Below are positions 38,127 to 46,927 of a DNA stretch of 64,000 nt, in pieces. The notes beneath the pieces are model-generated. The model was not told the DNA's origin and did no database searches. It saw only the letters and a list, made by a program, of their open reading frames with translations. Location of the stretch: NCBI GenBank assembly GCA_016704435.1, contig JADJAB010000003.1, forward strand, positions 380,200 through 444,199, in the 5' to 3' direction. This DNA is from Rhodobacter sp. (GTDB taxonomy: Bacteria > Pseudomonadota > Alphaproteobacteria > Rhodobacterales > Rhodobacteraceae). How positions within the stretch are numbered: position 1 is the stretch's first letter; the number at the start of each line of letters is the position of its first letter. The translations under genes and the position numbers were made by a program.

Positions 38127-38477
38127 ATGACGACCCTGCGCCTGCGCCTGCTTTTCAACGGTATCAAACTCGGCCCCGGCAAGGCCGAGTTGATGGAGCG
38201 TATCCGCGAAACCGGCTCGATCTCGGCCGCAGGGCGGCAGATGAAGATGAGTTACAAGCGCGCCTGGATGCTGGTCGAAGAGATGAACGCCGCCTTCGCC
38301 ACCCCGCTGGTGGAAAGCGCACGCGGCGGCCACGGCGGCGGTGGCGCGCATCTGACCGAAGCGGGCGCCGAAGTCCTGCGCCGGTTCCGCGCGCTGGAAG
38401 CTGCCGCGCAGACCGCCGCAGCCCCGCATGTCGCCGCGCTGGAGGCGATGCTTTCCGATATGTCTGAACGGAAATAG
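38127..38477 (+). CDS. modE: ModE-like molybdate regulator, DNA-binding domain only
   Basis: 116 residues forming the ModE N-terminal winged helix (LRLLFNGIKLGPGKAELMER, ETGSISAAGRQMKMSYKRAW, MLVEEMNAAFATPLVESARG). The C-terminal di-Mop domain that binds molybdate in E. coli ModE and in MopA/MopB is missing. Short ModE proteins of this kind are common. It lies 60 bases upstream of modA with a Mo-box-like dyad between, so control of modABC is likely. The ATG at 38127 is chosen by homology over an upstream ATG at 38091. Confidence 0.85.
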   Translation: MTTLRLRLLFNGIKLGPGKAELMERIRETGSISAAGRQMKMSYKRAWMLVEEMNAAFATPLVESARGGHGGGGAHLTEAGAEVLRRFRALEAAAQTAAAPHVAALEAMLSDMSERK

Positions 38478-38503
38478 CGCTTGCGCCGGCGCTGGCCTTG
38501 CTT

Positions 38504-38525
38504 GATATGTTCCACGAAACATATC
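38504..38525. promoter_or_regulatory. Mo-box-like operator before modA
   Basis: GATATGTT-CCACGA-AACATATC is a perfect 8-bp inverted repeat ending 12 bases before the modA start and just ahead of its GGAGG. ModE sites are imperfect TAT-rich dyads of this size. Bound protein could block both transcription and, in the message, the repeat could mask the ribosome site. Confidence 0.6.
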
Positions 38526-38537
38526 GCCGGAGGAATC

Positions 38538-39293
38538 ATGCGCCGTCCCATCCTGTCCCTTGCCCTTTTCGTGTCGCTGGCAAGCCCTGCCGCCGCCGAC
38601 GAGGTGGTGGTCTTTGCCGCCGCCTCGCTGAAAACCGCACTGGACCGGATCGCGACGGATTTCCAGACCTCAACCGGTCACAGCGTGGTCATCAGCTATG
38701 CCGGGTCCAACACCCTTGCCCAGCAGATCATCGCGGGCGCGCCCGCCGATATCTTCGTCTCGGCCAACCAGAAATGGATGGACGAAGTGGAAACCGCCGG
38801 TCTTGTCACCGATGGCACCCGCGCCGATCTTCTGGGCAATACCCTGGTGCTGATCGCCCATGGCAAGGATGCCGCACCGGTCGAGATCGGGCAGGGCTTC
38901 GATCTGGCCGGCCTGCTGGGGCCGGACAAACTGGCCATGGCGATGGTCTCTTCCGTGCCTGCCGGACAATACGGCAAGGCCGCGCTGGAATCGCTGGGGC
39001 TCTGGGCCACGGTCGAACCCTCGGTCGCGCAATCCGACAACGTCCGCGCAGCACTTGCGCTGGTTTCCACCGGCGAGGCGCCCTACGGCATCGTCTATGC
39101 CACCGATGCCGTCGCCGATGACAACGTCACCGTGGTCGGCACCTTTCCGGCTGACAGCCACCCCGCCATCACCTACCCCGGCGCCCTGCTGACCACAGCT
39201 GCGGACGAGGCCGACCGCGCCTTCTTTCAGGCGTTGTCCTCGGACGCTGCGGATGCAATCTTCGCCGCGCAGGGCTTTGCCATCCTGAACTGA
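38538..39293 (+). CDS. modA: Molybdate ABC transporter substrate-binding protein
   Basis: 251 residues with a signal peptide (MRRPILSLALFVSLASPAAA). The ModA family motifs are VVVFAAASLKTALDRIA, ISYAGSNTLAQQIIAGAPAD and VSSVPAGQYGKAALESLG. It would capture molybdate in the periplasm. The ATG at 38538 has GGAGG seven bases before it; an open frame upstream includes the operator and is not coding. It is followed by modB after 10 bases. Confidence 0.94.
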   Translation: MRRPILSLALFVSLASPAAADEVVVFAAASLKTALDRIATDFQTSTGHSVVISYAGSNTLAQQIIAGAPADIFVSANQKWMDEVETAGLVTDGTRADLLGNTLVLIAHGKDAAPVEIGQGFDLAGLLGPDKLAMAMVSSVPAGQYGKAALESLGLWATVEPSVAQSDNVRAALALVSTGEAPYGIVYATDAVADDNVTVVGTFPADSHPAITYPGALLTTAADEADRAFFQALSSDAADAIFAAQGFAILN

Positions 39294-39303
39294 GAAGGCG
39301 CGG

Positions 39304-40002
39304 ATGACCGACTGGCTTTCCCCCGACGAATGGCGCGCAGTGGTCCTTTCTCTGCGCGTCTCGCTTTGGGCCACGCTGGCCAGCCTGCCGCTTGGCGTGC
39401 TGGTCGCGCATCTGCTGGCCCGCCGCCAGTTCCCTGGCAAGCAGCTGCTGAACGGCCTTGTCCACCTTCCGCTGATCCTGCCGCCCGTCGTCACCGGCTA
39501 CCTTCTCTTGCTGACCTTCGGCCGCAAGGGTCCGGTCGGCGGCATCCTCGACCAGTGGTTCGGCATCGTCTTCGCCTTCCGCTGGACCGGCGCCGCGCTG
39601 GCCGCCGCCATCATGGCCTTCCCCTTGATGGTCCGCGCCATCCGGCTGGCGATCGAGGCGGTGGACCCCAAGCTGGAACAGGCCGCCGCCACCCTCGGCG
39701 CCTCGCGCCCGTGGGTATTCGCCACCGTCACCCTGCCCTTGATCCTGCCGGGCATCATCGCCGGCGCGATCCTGGCCTTCGCCAAGGCGATGGGCGAATT
39801 CGGCGCCACCATCACCTTCGTGTCGAACATCCCCGGCCAGACCCAGACCCTGCCCTCGGCCATCTACGCCTTCCTGCAGGTGCCCGGGGGGGAAACCCAG
39901 GCCATGCGCCTGGTGCTGGTCGCCATTGCCGTCGCCATGACAGCCTTGCTGCTGTCGGAATGGGTCAGCCGCGCAGTCGCCCGCCGGATCGCCGGGCAAT
40001 GA
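39304..40002 (+). CDS. modB: Molybdate ABC transporter permease
   Basis: 232 residues with five to six helices and the transporter coupling motif (EQAAATLGASRPWVFATVTL, then PGIIAGAILAFAKAMGEFGA). It is the channel of the ModABC importer. The stop overlaps the modC start (ATGA). Confidence 0.94.
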   Translation: MTDWLSPDEWRAVVLSLRVSLWATLASLPLGVLVAHLLARRQFPGKQLLNGLVHLPLILPPVVTGYLLLLTFGRKGPVGGILDQWFGIVFAFRWTGAALAAAIMAFPLMVRAIRLAIEAVDPKLEQAAATLGASRPWVFATVTLPLILPGIIAGAILAFAKAMGEFGATITFVSNIPGQTQTLPSAIYAFLQVPGGETQAMRLVLVAIAVAMTALLLSEWVSRAVARRIAGQ

Positions 40003-41090
40003 CGCTGTCGGTCGCCCTGTCGCACCGCTTTGCGGCCTTCACCCTGGACCTGGCCTTCACCGCGCCGCCCGGCGTGACGGCGCTGTTCGGCCGCTCCGGT
40101 TCCGGCAAGACCACCATCGTAAACGCCGTTGCGGGCATCCTGCGGCCCGAACACGGGAAGATCACGCTGGACGGGCTGACCCTTCTGGATACCGCGACCG
40201 GCCAGACCCTGCCGCCACACCGCCGTCGCATCGGCTATGTCTTTCAGGACGCACGGCTGTTTCCGCATCTGACGGTGCGCCAGAACCTGCTTTACGGCCG
40301 CTGGTTCGCCCCCGCTGGCGATGGCCCCGGCCTTGCGCGCATCACCGAGCTTCTCGGGATCGCCCCGCTGCTGTCGCGCCGCCCCGGCGCCCTGTCGGGC
40401 GGAGAGCGGCAGCGCGTCGCGCTGGGTCGGGCGATCCTGTCGAAGCCGCGCCTCCTGTTGATGGACGAACCCCTTGCCGCGCTGGACGAAGAGCGCAAGG
40501 CCGAGATTCTGCCCTATCTTGAACGGTTGCGCGACGAGATCGGCCTGCCCATCCTCTACGTCAGCCATTCCGCCGCCGAAGTGGCGCGGCTGGCCACCAC
40601 CATCGTGCTGCTGGAAGACGGCCGCATCGCCGCATCGGGTCCGGCCGCCGAGATCCTGTCGGACCCCGCAACGGCGCCCATCTTCGGCTTGCGCGAGGCC
40701 GGCGCCATCCTTTCCGCCAGGGTCGAGGCGCAGGAGGGCGACGGCCTGACCCGTCTGGCCACGCCCGCCGGCCCCTTGTGGCTGCCGCGCGTGCTGCGGC
40801 CGGACGGCACGCCCCTGCGCCTGCGCATCCTGGCCCAGGACGTGATGCTGGCGCTGGAGCGGCCGCAGGGGATTTCGGCGCTGAACGTGCTGCCCGCCAC
40901 CATCTCCGAGATCCGCATCGGCGAAGGCCCCGGCGCGCTGGTGCGGTTGCAGGCAGGCGAGGCCGCGCTGCTGGCCCGCATCACCCGGAGGTCGGCCGCG
41001 ACCCTCGGCCTGCACAAGGGCCAACAGGTTCATGCCGTGTTGAAGGCTGTGTCGGTGGCGCAGGAAAACGTCGGCGCCACAGCCGGTTAG
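39999..41090 (+). CDS. modC: Molybdate ABC transporter ATPase
   Basis: 363 residues. Walker A is GRSGSGKTT, the signature LSGGERQRVALGRAILSKPR, Walker B LLLMDEPLAALD, and the H-loop YVSHSAAEV. A C-terminal TOBE/Mop domain from about 290 (GISALNVLPATISEI, VRLQAGEAALLARITRRSAA) can bind molybdate and damp transport. The gene ends at a perfect terminator. Molybdenum is needed by the xanthine dehydrogenase encoded 15 kb away. Confidence 0.95.
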   Translation: MTLSVALSHRFAAFTLDLAFTAPPGVTALFGRSGSGKTTIVNAVAGILRPEHGKITLDGLTLLDTATGQTLPPHRRRIGYVFQDARLFPHLTVRQNLLYGRWFAPAGDGPGLARITELLGIAPLLSRRPGALSGGERQRVALGRAILSKPRLLLMDEPLAALDEERKAEILPYLERLRDEIGLPILYVSHSAAEVARLATTIVLLEDGRIAASGPAAEILSDPATAPIFGLREAGAILSARVEAQEGDGLTRLATPAGPLWLPRVLRPDGTPLRLRILAQDVMLALERPQGISALNVLPATISEIRIGEGPGALVRLQAGEAALLARITRRSAATLGLHKGQQVHAVLKAVSVAQENVGATAG

Positions 41091-41114
41091 ATCAAGGCGC
41101 CGCCAGAACGCAGA

Positions 41115-41140
41115 AAGGGGCGGCCCGCAGGCCGCCCCTT
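41115..41140. terminator. Strong terminator between modC and the cold-shock gene
   Basis: An 11-bp perfect stem, AAGGGGCGGCC and GGCCGCCCCTT, has the loop CGCA. It lies between the convergent modC and cold-shock genes. Confidence 0.85.
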
Positions 41141-41173
41141 CCCGTATTCTGCCCGTAACGGGGCCTGAAAGAT

Positions 41174-41380
41174 TCAGGCCAGCGCCAGGTTGATCGCCGA
41201 TTCGCGGCCGTCACGGCCCTTTTCGACGTCGAAGGTCACCGCCTGGCCATCGGCCAGTTCACGGATGCCCGCGCGCTCCATCGCCGAGATGTGGACGAAG
41301 ACATCCTTCGACCCGCCTTCCGGCGCGATGAAGCCGAAACCCTTGGTGCTGTTGAACCATTTCACGGTGCCATTGGCCAT
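41174..41380 (-). CDS. Cold-shock domain protein
   Basis: 68 residues, a single CSD. RNP1 is KGFGFIAPEGG and RNP2 is DVFVHISAMER. The start MANGTVKWFNSTKGFGFIAP is typical of the alphaproteobacterial CspA group, RNA/DNA-binding chaperones. CAGGAG sits eight bases before the ATG. The upstream 211 bases to nrdJ (41381-41591) hold no other gene and probably contain the promoter and leader. Confidence 0.95.
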   Translation of the reverse strand: MANGTVKWFNSTKGFGFIAPEGGSKDVFVHISAMERAGIRELADGQAVTFDVEKGRDGRESAINLALA

Positions 41381-41591
41381 CGTGTATACTCCTGTCTGTG
41401 TCGCCACCCGCAAGATGCGATGGCCCGGCTTCGTCACGAGAAAGATCGAGTGCTGAAGCCGTGAGGAGCCAGATGTTCGATGATCGAGTGGTTTCGCCGG
41501 CCCCACATGCACCTTTTCGCGCCGAATTTCAACCCCAAGGTGGAAATTCGCGAATCCGGGGCGGAAATCGGCCGCTACCTATCCGCCCCCG

Positions 41592-43868
41592 TCAGCCGCA
41601 TTTCGAATGCCCGCAAGAGCCGCAGGTCATGCAGCCCTCAATCATCCGCATCTCATAGGCACCGCAACTGGGGCAGGACGCCCCCTTCGGGCTGCCGCCC
41701 ACCACCATCAGCGCCGCCTTGGGATCCGATTTCAGCCCCAGCCCCTCGCCCTCGATGAACCCGATGTCGATCAGGTGCCGCTCGATCACCCCGCCGATCG
41801 CCGCCAGGATCGAGGGGATGTACTTGCCCTCCATCCAGGCCCCGCCGCGCGGATCGAACACCGCCTTCAGTTCCTCGACGACGAAAGAGATATCGCCACC
41901 ACGCCGGAACACCGCCGAGATCATCCGCGTCAGCGCCACGGTCCAGGCGAAATGCTCCATGTTCTTTGAGTTGATGAACACCTCGAACGGCCGCCGATGC
42001 CCGGCGATCACGATGTCGTTGATCGTGATGTACAATGCATGCTCCGACCCCGGCCATTTCACCTTGTAGGTCTGGCCTTCCAGCGCGGCGGGCCGGTCCA
42101 GCGGCTCGCTGAGGTAGACGACCTCGCCGCCCTGGGCCACTTGCGGCGCCTCGGCCGGGGTCTTGTCGCTGGCCTCGCTGACCGTCAGCACGGACCCGGT
42201 CACATCGTTCGGACGGTAAGTGGTGCAGCCCTTGCAGCCCTGGTCCCAGGCAGCCATGTAGACCTGCTGGAAATCGTCAAAGCTGATATCCACCGGGCAG
42301 TTGATGGTCTTGGAAATGCTGGAATCCACCCATTTCTGCGCCGCCGCCTGCATCCGCACATGGTCGAGCGGCGGCAGGGTCTGGGCGTTGACGAAATACC
42401 CGGGCAGGGGCGCGTCACCGAACTTTTCCCGCCACAGTCGCACCGCGAAATCGACCACCTCTTCCTCGGTCCGGCTGCCGTCCTTTTGCAGCACCTTGCG
42501 GGTATAGGCATAGGCAAAGACCGGCTCGATCCCCGAGCTGACGTTGCCGGCGTAAAGCGAGATCGTCCCCGTCGGCGCCACCGATGTCAGCAGCGCATTG
42601 CGGATGCCATGGGTGCGGATCGCCTCGCGCACGTCTTCGTCCATATGCGCCATGGAGCCGGAGGCCAGAAACCCCGCGGCGTCGAACAGCGGGAACGCGC
42701 CCTTCTCGCGGGCCAGATCCACACTCGCCAGATAGGCCGAGCGCGCGATGGCATGCATCCAGATTTCCGTGATCCTCGCCGCCTCGTCCGAGCCGTAGCG
42801 CAGGCCCAGCATCAGAAGGGCATCCGCCAGCCCGGTGACGCCCAGCCCGATCCGCCGCTTCGCCTGCGCCTCCTGCGCCTGCTGCGGCAGCGGGAAACGG
42901 CTGGCATCCACCACATTGTCCATCGCCCGGACGGCGACGCGGACCAGTCGGTCCAGCACCTCCAGGTCCATGCTGGAATGGTCGTCGAAAGCGTCGCGCA
43001 CCAGCGTCGCCAGGTTGATGCTGCCCAGAAGACAGGCACCATAGGGCGGCAGGGGCTGCTCGCCACAGGGATTGGTCGCCGCGATGGTCTCGCAATAGCC
43101 GAGGTTGTTCATCGCGTTGATCCGGTCGATGAAGATCACGCCGGGTTCCGCGAAATCAAAGGTGTTGCGCATGATCCGGTTCCACAAGTCGCGCGCCCGA
43201 ACGGTGTGATAGACCCTGCCGCCGAACTGCAGCTCCCACGACCCGTCGGCCTTGACCGCCGCCATGAAGGCATCGGTCACCAGCACCGAGAGGTTGAACA
43301 TGCGCAGCCGCGCGGGGTCCTTCTTGGCCTCGATGAAGGCCTCGATATCGGGATGGTCGCAGCGCATCGTCGCCATCATCGCGCCACGGCGGCTGCCGGC
43401 CGACATGATCGTCCGGCACATCGCATCCCAGACATCCATGAACGACAGCGGGCCCGACGCATCCGCCGCCACGCCCTTCACCTCGGCGCCACGCGGCCGG
43501 ATGGTGGAGAAATCATAGCCGATGCCGCCGCCCTGCTGCATGGTCAGCGCGGCTTCTTTCAGCGCGTCGAAGATGCCCCCCATGGTGTCGGGGATGGTGC
43601 CCATGACAAAGCAGTTGAACAACGTCACACTGCGTTCCGTGCCCGCCCCAGCCGTGATCCTGCCGGCGGGCAGGAATTTGAAATCCTCCAGCGCGGCATA
43701 GAACTCTGCCTCCCACTTCGCAGGCTCCGCCTCCACCTCGGCCAGGGCGCGGGCGATACGGCGCCAGCTGTCCTCGACCGAGCCGTCGATCGGCGTGCCA
43801 TCGGCAGCCCTGAAGCGATACTTCATGTCCCAGATCTGTTCGGCGATGGGGGCATGGAATCGCGACAT
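41592..43868 (-). CDS. nrdJ: Adenosylcobalamin-dependent (class II) ribonucleotide reductase
   Basis: 758 residues, intact. It starts MSRFHAPIAEQIWDMKYRFR and shows FNCFVMGTIPDTMGGIFDAL, QQGGGIGYDFSTIRPRGAEV, the NPCGEQPLPPYGACLLGSIN core with an active-site Cys, and a C-terminal cysteine-rich zinc tail (CPSCGAYEMRMIEGCMTC, then GSCGHSKCG). It makes deoxyribonucleotides with or without oxygen using vitamin B12. No cobalamin riboswitch is visible upstream, but a DnaA box is present 22 bases before the start. Confidence 0.96.
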   Translation of the reverse strand: MSRFHAPIAEQIWDMKYRFRAADGTPIDGSVEDSWRRIARALAEVEAEPAKWEAEFYAALEDFKFLPAGRITAGAGTERSVTLFNCFVMGTIPDTMGGIFDALKEAALTMQQGGGIGYDFSTIRPRGAEVKGVAADASGPLSFMDVWDAMCRTIMSAGSRRGAMMATMRCDHPDIEAFIEAKKDPARLRMFNLSVLVTDAFMAAVKADGSWELQFGGRVYHTVRARDLWNRIMRNTFDFAEPGVIFIDRINAMNNLGYCETIAATNPCGEQPLPPYGACLLGSINLATLVRDAFDDHSSMDLEVLDRLVRVAVRAMDNVVDASRFPLPQQAQEAQAKRRIGLGVTGLADALLMLGLRYGSDEAARITEIWMHAIARSAYLASVDLAREKGAFPLFDAAGFLASGSMAHMDEDVREAIRTHGIRNALLTSVAPTGTISLYAGNVSSGIEPVFAYAYTRKVLQKDGSRTEEEVVDFAVRLWREKFGDAPLPGYFVNAQTLPPLDHVRMQAAAQKWVDSSISKTINCPVDISFDDFQQVYMAAWDQGCKGCTTYRPNDVTGSVLTVSEASDKTPAEAPQVAQGGEVVYLSEPLDRPAALEGQTYKVKWPGSEHALYITINDIVIAGHRRPFEVFINSKNMEHFAWTVALTRMISAVFRRGGDISFVVEELKAVFDPRGGAWMEGKYIPSILAAIGGVIERHLIDIGFIEGEGLGLKSDPKAALMVVGGSPKGASCPSCGAYEMRMIEGCMTCGSCGHSKCG

Positions 43869-43889
43869 GGGGCGAATCTTCCTTCAAGT

Positions 43890-43898
43890 TGTGGATAA
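43890..43898 (-). promoter_or_regulatory. Consensus DnaA box upstream of nrdJ
   Basis: TTATCCACA on the minus strand is an exact match to the DnaA consensus. It lies 22-30 bases before the nrdJ start in the 111-base gap shared with the divergent DUF1489 gene. Only one such box is seen, so it is a possible transcription site rather than an origin. Confidence 0.55.
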
Positions 43899-43979
43899 CC
43901 CGGGCGGAAGGCCCAAGATACGCCCCCACCCCCCTTCGGTCAATCTTGCCGCCGCCCGAGACAAGGCTATTGTTGCGCC

Positions 43980-44408
43980 ATGGCACATCTGAACCTTCTC
44001 AAGCTTTGCGTCGGCACCGACAGCGTCGAAGACCTGGCGGACTGGCAAGACAGCCAGCAGGCCCGCTGGCCGCGCGGCTGCGCAGTGCACGTCACCCGGA
44101 TGTGGCCGAAACGCGACGCTGAACTGCTGGAGGGCGGCTCGCTCTACTGGATCATCAAGGGCGTGATCCTGTGCCGCCAGAGGCTGGTCGGACTGGAGCA
44201 GGTCGAGGGGGCCGACGGCATCACCCGCTGTGCCCTGGTCATGGACCGCGAGATCATCCGAACCGAGGCCGCGCCCCGCCGCCCGTTCCAGGGCTGGCGC
44301 TACCTGTCGCCGCAGGACGCCCCGCGCGACCTGCCGCAGGGCCGTGTCAACGACGACACCCTGCCGCCGGAACTGGCCCGCGCCCTGGCGGACATCGGCC
44401 TGCGCTAG
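43980..44408 (+). CDS. DUF1489 family protein
   Basis: 142 residues matching the DUF1489 pattern (HLNLLKLCVGTDSVEDLADW, AVHVTRMWPKRDAELLEGGS, LYWIIKGVILCRQRLVGLE). It is conserved in alphaproteobacteria and of unknown function; no membrane or signal segment is seen. It is divergent from nrdJ. Confidence 0.88.
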   Translation: MAHLNLLKLCVGTDSVEDLADWQDSQQARWPRGCAVHVTRMWPKRDAELLEGGSLYWIIKGVILCRQRLVGLEQVEGADGITRCALVMDREIIRTEAAPRRPFQGWRYLSPQDAPRDLPQGRVNDDTLPPELARALADIGLR

Positions 44409-44417
44409 GCGCCAGCC

Positions 44418-44458
44418 GAATTCCTTCGAAGGAGTTTGCGGTGTTCCTTCAAGAAAAT
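44418..44458. repeat. Dispersed double-hairpin repeat family B, copy 2
   Basis: GAATTCCTTCGAAGGAG and TTTGC are followed by a weaker second arm, TTCCTTCAAGAAAATC. It matches copy 3 at 53484 in order and spacing. It again lies between convergent genes (DUF1489 and the GH25 gene). Confidence 0.68.
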
Positions 44459-44468
44459 CAGTGCGGGC

Positions 44469-45284
44469 CTACTGCGCCCGCGCCGCCAGCCAGGCATTCC
44501 AGGCCGCCGCCGACCCGGCAAAGACGTTGACGTCCACCTTGCCCGCGATCCCCGGCACCAGCCCGGTCGAGGTATATTGCCAGAAACTCCACGGGTGCCC
44601 GTCATACAGGTCCTGCGGGTGCTTCGCCACGGCGCGAAGCCAGAAATCCGCGCCCTGGACCTTCCACATCTCGTTGTCGCGGAAGAAGTCGATCGAGGTG
44701 TAGAGGATCGGCCTTTGCCCGTAATGCGCCGCCACCGCCTTGATGAAGATGGAGGCGTCGCGACGGATTTCCTCGGGCGTGCGGCGGATGGTGCAGGTCG
44801 GCGAAAACGGCGTCCATTCCATGTCCAGCACTGGCGGCAGGGCGCCAGCCGTCTTCGGCACATGGCGGATGAACCAGCGCGCCTGCTCGATCGCCGGGCG
44901 GCAATGGTAGAAGAAATGATAGGCCCCGCGCGCAACCCCGGCACGCCCAGCCCCGCGCCAATGGCTGTGGAACATCTCGTCCACCCGGTCGCCGCCCTCG
45001 GTTGCCTTGATGAAGGCGAAGTTGACGCCATTCGCCCGCGCGGTCGCCCAGTCGATCCCGGTCTGGTATTTCGCTACGTCGATACCGTGCACGGCATAGG
45101 CTGCGGGCGGCTTGCCGTTCCAGCCATCCACCGGTTTGGCATCGGCAAAATTGGGGCTGGTCACCGTTCCGACGGGAACTGCGGCGGCGGGGCGGGCATC
45201 CGGCGCACGGCTGGCAGCCCCCCGGGGGGCGCCGCCGCAGGCCGCAAGCACAAGACAGAGAAGGACGCAAAACCCGCGAGTCAT
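44469..45284 (-). CDS. GH25 family muramidase-like lipoprotein
   Basis: 271 residues. The signal LCLVLAACGG is a lipobox, so the protein is likely lipid-anchored. The GH25 barrel begins at about 66 (AVHGIDVAKYQTGIDWATAR, then NFAFIKATEGGDRVDEMF) and includes VLDMEW with the catalytic acid pair, and a closing PWSFWQYTSTG. GH25 enzymes cleave peptidoglycan. The location outside the inner membrane fits cell-wall turnover. A cluster of neighbours has no related role. Confidence 0.88.
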   Translation of the reverse strand: MTRGFCVLLCLVLAACGGAPRGAASRAPDARPAAAVPVGTVTSPNFADAKPVDGWNGKPPAAYAVHGIDVAKYQTGIDWATARANGVNFAFIKATEGGDRVDEMFHSHWRGAGRAGVARGAYHFFYHCRPAIEQARWFIRHVPKTAGALPPVLDMEWTPFSPTCTIRRTPEEIRRDASIFIKAVAAHYGQRPILYTSIDFFRDNEMWKVQGADFWLRAVAKHPQDLYDGHPWSFWQYTSTGLVPGIAGKVDVNVFAGSAAAWNAWLAARAQ

Positions 45285-45347
45285 GGACGCAATCTGACCG
45301 CAACCGCGCGTCCTGTCACCCCCCGCCTTGCAGGACCGGCAAAGGCG

Positions 45348-45859
45348 TTACCCGCGGCCGAAGTCGGCGACGCCGACCACCCCGTCGCCATCGCGATCCA
45401 TCGCCGCGAACCAATCCGCCGTGCGCCCCAGGAATTCGCCGAGGTTGACGCGGCAATCGCCATCGGTGTCGTTGAAATCGCACTGCAGGCCGCTGTCCTG
45501 GCCGGCAAACCCCGACCCCATGCCAAGCCCGATTCCCTTGCCCTGAGCCTTTCCGCTCCCCTGTCCGATCCCGGTCCGGCCGCCGCCTGATTGTTGGCCC
45601 GCATTTCGTCAAGCAGTGCGAATTCCTCGTCGGAAAGGAACCCGTCGTCGTCGGCATCAAACGCCGCAAAGATCGGTTCGCGCTTCACGGTCGCCTCGGC
45701 CAGCGTGACCGGTCCGCCTCCGTCCTGATCCCAGTTGGCGACGAAATTCTCGCCGGGACCAGCGGCTTGCGCAAAGCCGGGGCCGGCCAACATGACAGCA
45801 AGCGCGGCGCAGGGGGCGGGTTTCAGGGTCCGACCCTTCACGATCCGTTCTCGCAACAT
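45348..45859 (-). CDS. Exported EF-hand calcium-binding protein (one-base frameshift)
   Basis: A signal peptide (APCAALAVMLAGPGFAQA) leads into FAAFDADDDGFLSDEEFALL, the first EF-hand. One missing G near 45583 breaks the frame. The other frame continues with a Gly-rich linker and CDFNDTDGDCRVNLGEFLG and MDRDGDGVVGVADFG, two more EF-hand loops, ending at 45348. Rebuilt length is about 170. The protein would bind calcium in the periplasm. GTG at 45871 is an alternative start. Confidence 0.72.
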
Positions 45860-45895
45860 GCTACGTCCCACCCGCCCCTTTCCGTCGCCGCAAGA

Positions 45896-46240
45896 TCAGC
45901 CCGCAGGCGCCGCCAGTTCGTCCCAGGCCGCCAGCGCATGCGCCGCATGCATCAGCGCCGGGCCGCCGCCCATCTGGATGCACATTCCCAGTACGTCGCC
46001 CAGTTCCTCGCGGCTGGCGCCGGCCTTCATCAGCGCCTCGACGTGAAAGCTGATGCAAGGCTCGCAGCCTTGCGCGATGGCGATGCCCAGCGCGACATAT
46101 TCCTTTTCCTTCACGGATATTGCCGGGCTTTCCTTCACCGTCTTCGACAGATCGGCGAAATCCGCCGCCATTTGCGGGATCAGCTTGTTCATTGCCCGCA
46201 GTTCACCGCGCATCTCGGTGATCTTCGCCTTGTAGCCCAT
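45896..46240 (-). CDS. Carboxymuconolactone decarboxylase / AhpD-like protein
   Basis: 114 residues. The CMD/AhpD active-site pattern C-x2-C-x3-H is present in QGCEPCISFHVEALMKAGAS. Such proteins are often small peroxidase-type thiol proteins rather than true decarboxylases. The start at 46240 has AAGGAG. An FNR-like box lies 54 bases upstream, hinting at oxygen control. Confidence 0.88.
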   Translation of the reverse strand: MGYKAKITEMRGELRAMNKLIPQMAADFADLSKTVKESPAISVKEKEYVALGIAIAQGCEPCISFHVEALMKAGASREELGDVLGMCIQMGGGPALMHAAHALAAWDELAAPAG

Positions 46241-46293
46241 GGTCGCGCTCCTTCTTTGCACCTGGGGCATGCCATGCGCAAAGGCGGCCGGCC

Positions 46294-46307
46294 TTGACAT
46301 ATATCAA
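46294..46307. promoter_or_regulatory. FNR/FnrL-type box
   Basis: TTGAC-ATAT-ATCAA fits the TTGAY-N4-RTCAA FNR consensus exactly. It sits 54-67 bases before the CMD gene start and overlaps the stop codon of the upstream methyltransferase gene. The distance suits activation or repression by an FNR-type regulator. Confidence 0.55.
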
Positions 46308-46927
46308 GTTTTGAATGTGACAAGCATCAGGTTGTTTGCCGGCATCGGCACCACCTCGACCCCCAGCCCGGCGCGGCCCATCAGACCCATCACCCAGCCC
46401 AGATCCTTGTATCCCAGCCGGGCATCCTGCGCCCGCAGGTCGGCGTCGAAGGCCGCGTCGCCTTCGGATGTAGGCCTGCCCCCGCGCAGGAACGGCCCAT
46501 AGATCACCAGCCGCCCGCCCGGTACGAGGGCCTGCGCCGCCTCGGCGATCAGCACCTCGGCGCCCACTTCCGGCACAAGATGCAGCAGGTTCACCGCCAG
46601 AATGACATCCCAGCCACCATCAACGACCCAGCCCGCCACGCAGGCATCCAGCAGGACAGGCGGCCGCGCAACCGCCCCCGACCAGGCTGCAATGGACCCG
46701 AAGTTCCCCGTCTCCAGATCCGACGGCTGCCAGTCCGCCGCCAGCGCCGGGGCGAACTCGGCCGCGTGCTGGCCAGTGCCCGAGGCCAGTTCCAGTACCC
46801 GCGCGCCAGGCGCGATCACCCGCCGCAACACGTTCAGGATCGGTCCGGCGTTGCGCGTCGCCGAAGGCGCCAGCCGCCGTCCGTCCGGCGCCACCTCGGC
46901 CCCGCTGTCGGGCAGCCGCAGGCTCAT
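46304..46927 (-). CDS. DUF938 SAM-dependent methyltransferase
   Basis: 207 residues. The methyltransferase motif I is VLELASGTGQHAAEFAPALA, and later strands AVNLLHLVPEVGAEVLIAEA and YGPFLRGGRPTSEGDAAFDA are typical of DUF938. Substrate unknown. Its start overlaps the stop of the FAD oxidase gene (ATGA), so they are likely co-translated. Confidence 0.87.
   Translation of the reverse strand: MSLRLPDSGAEVAPDGRRLAPSATRNAGPILNVLRRVIAPGARVLELASGTGQHAAEFAPALAADWQPSDLETGNFGSIAAWSGAVARPPVLLDACVAGWVVDGGWDVILAVNLLHLVPEVGAEVLIAEAAQALVPGGRLVIYGPFLRGGRPTSEGDAAFDADLRAQDARLGYKDLGWVMGLMGRAGLGVEVVPMPANNLMLVTFKT

Noticed and set aside
43869..43979. Cobalamin riboswitch before nrdJ
   Set aside because: Expected for a B12-dependent enzyme, but the 111-base gap has no B12-box-like sequence and is too short for the full fold.
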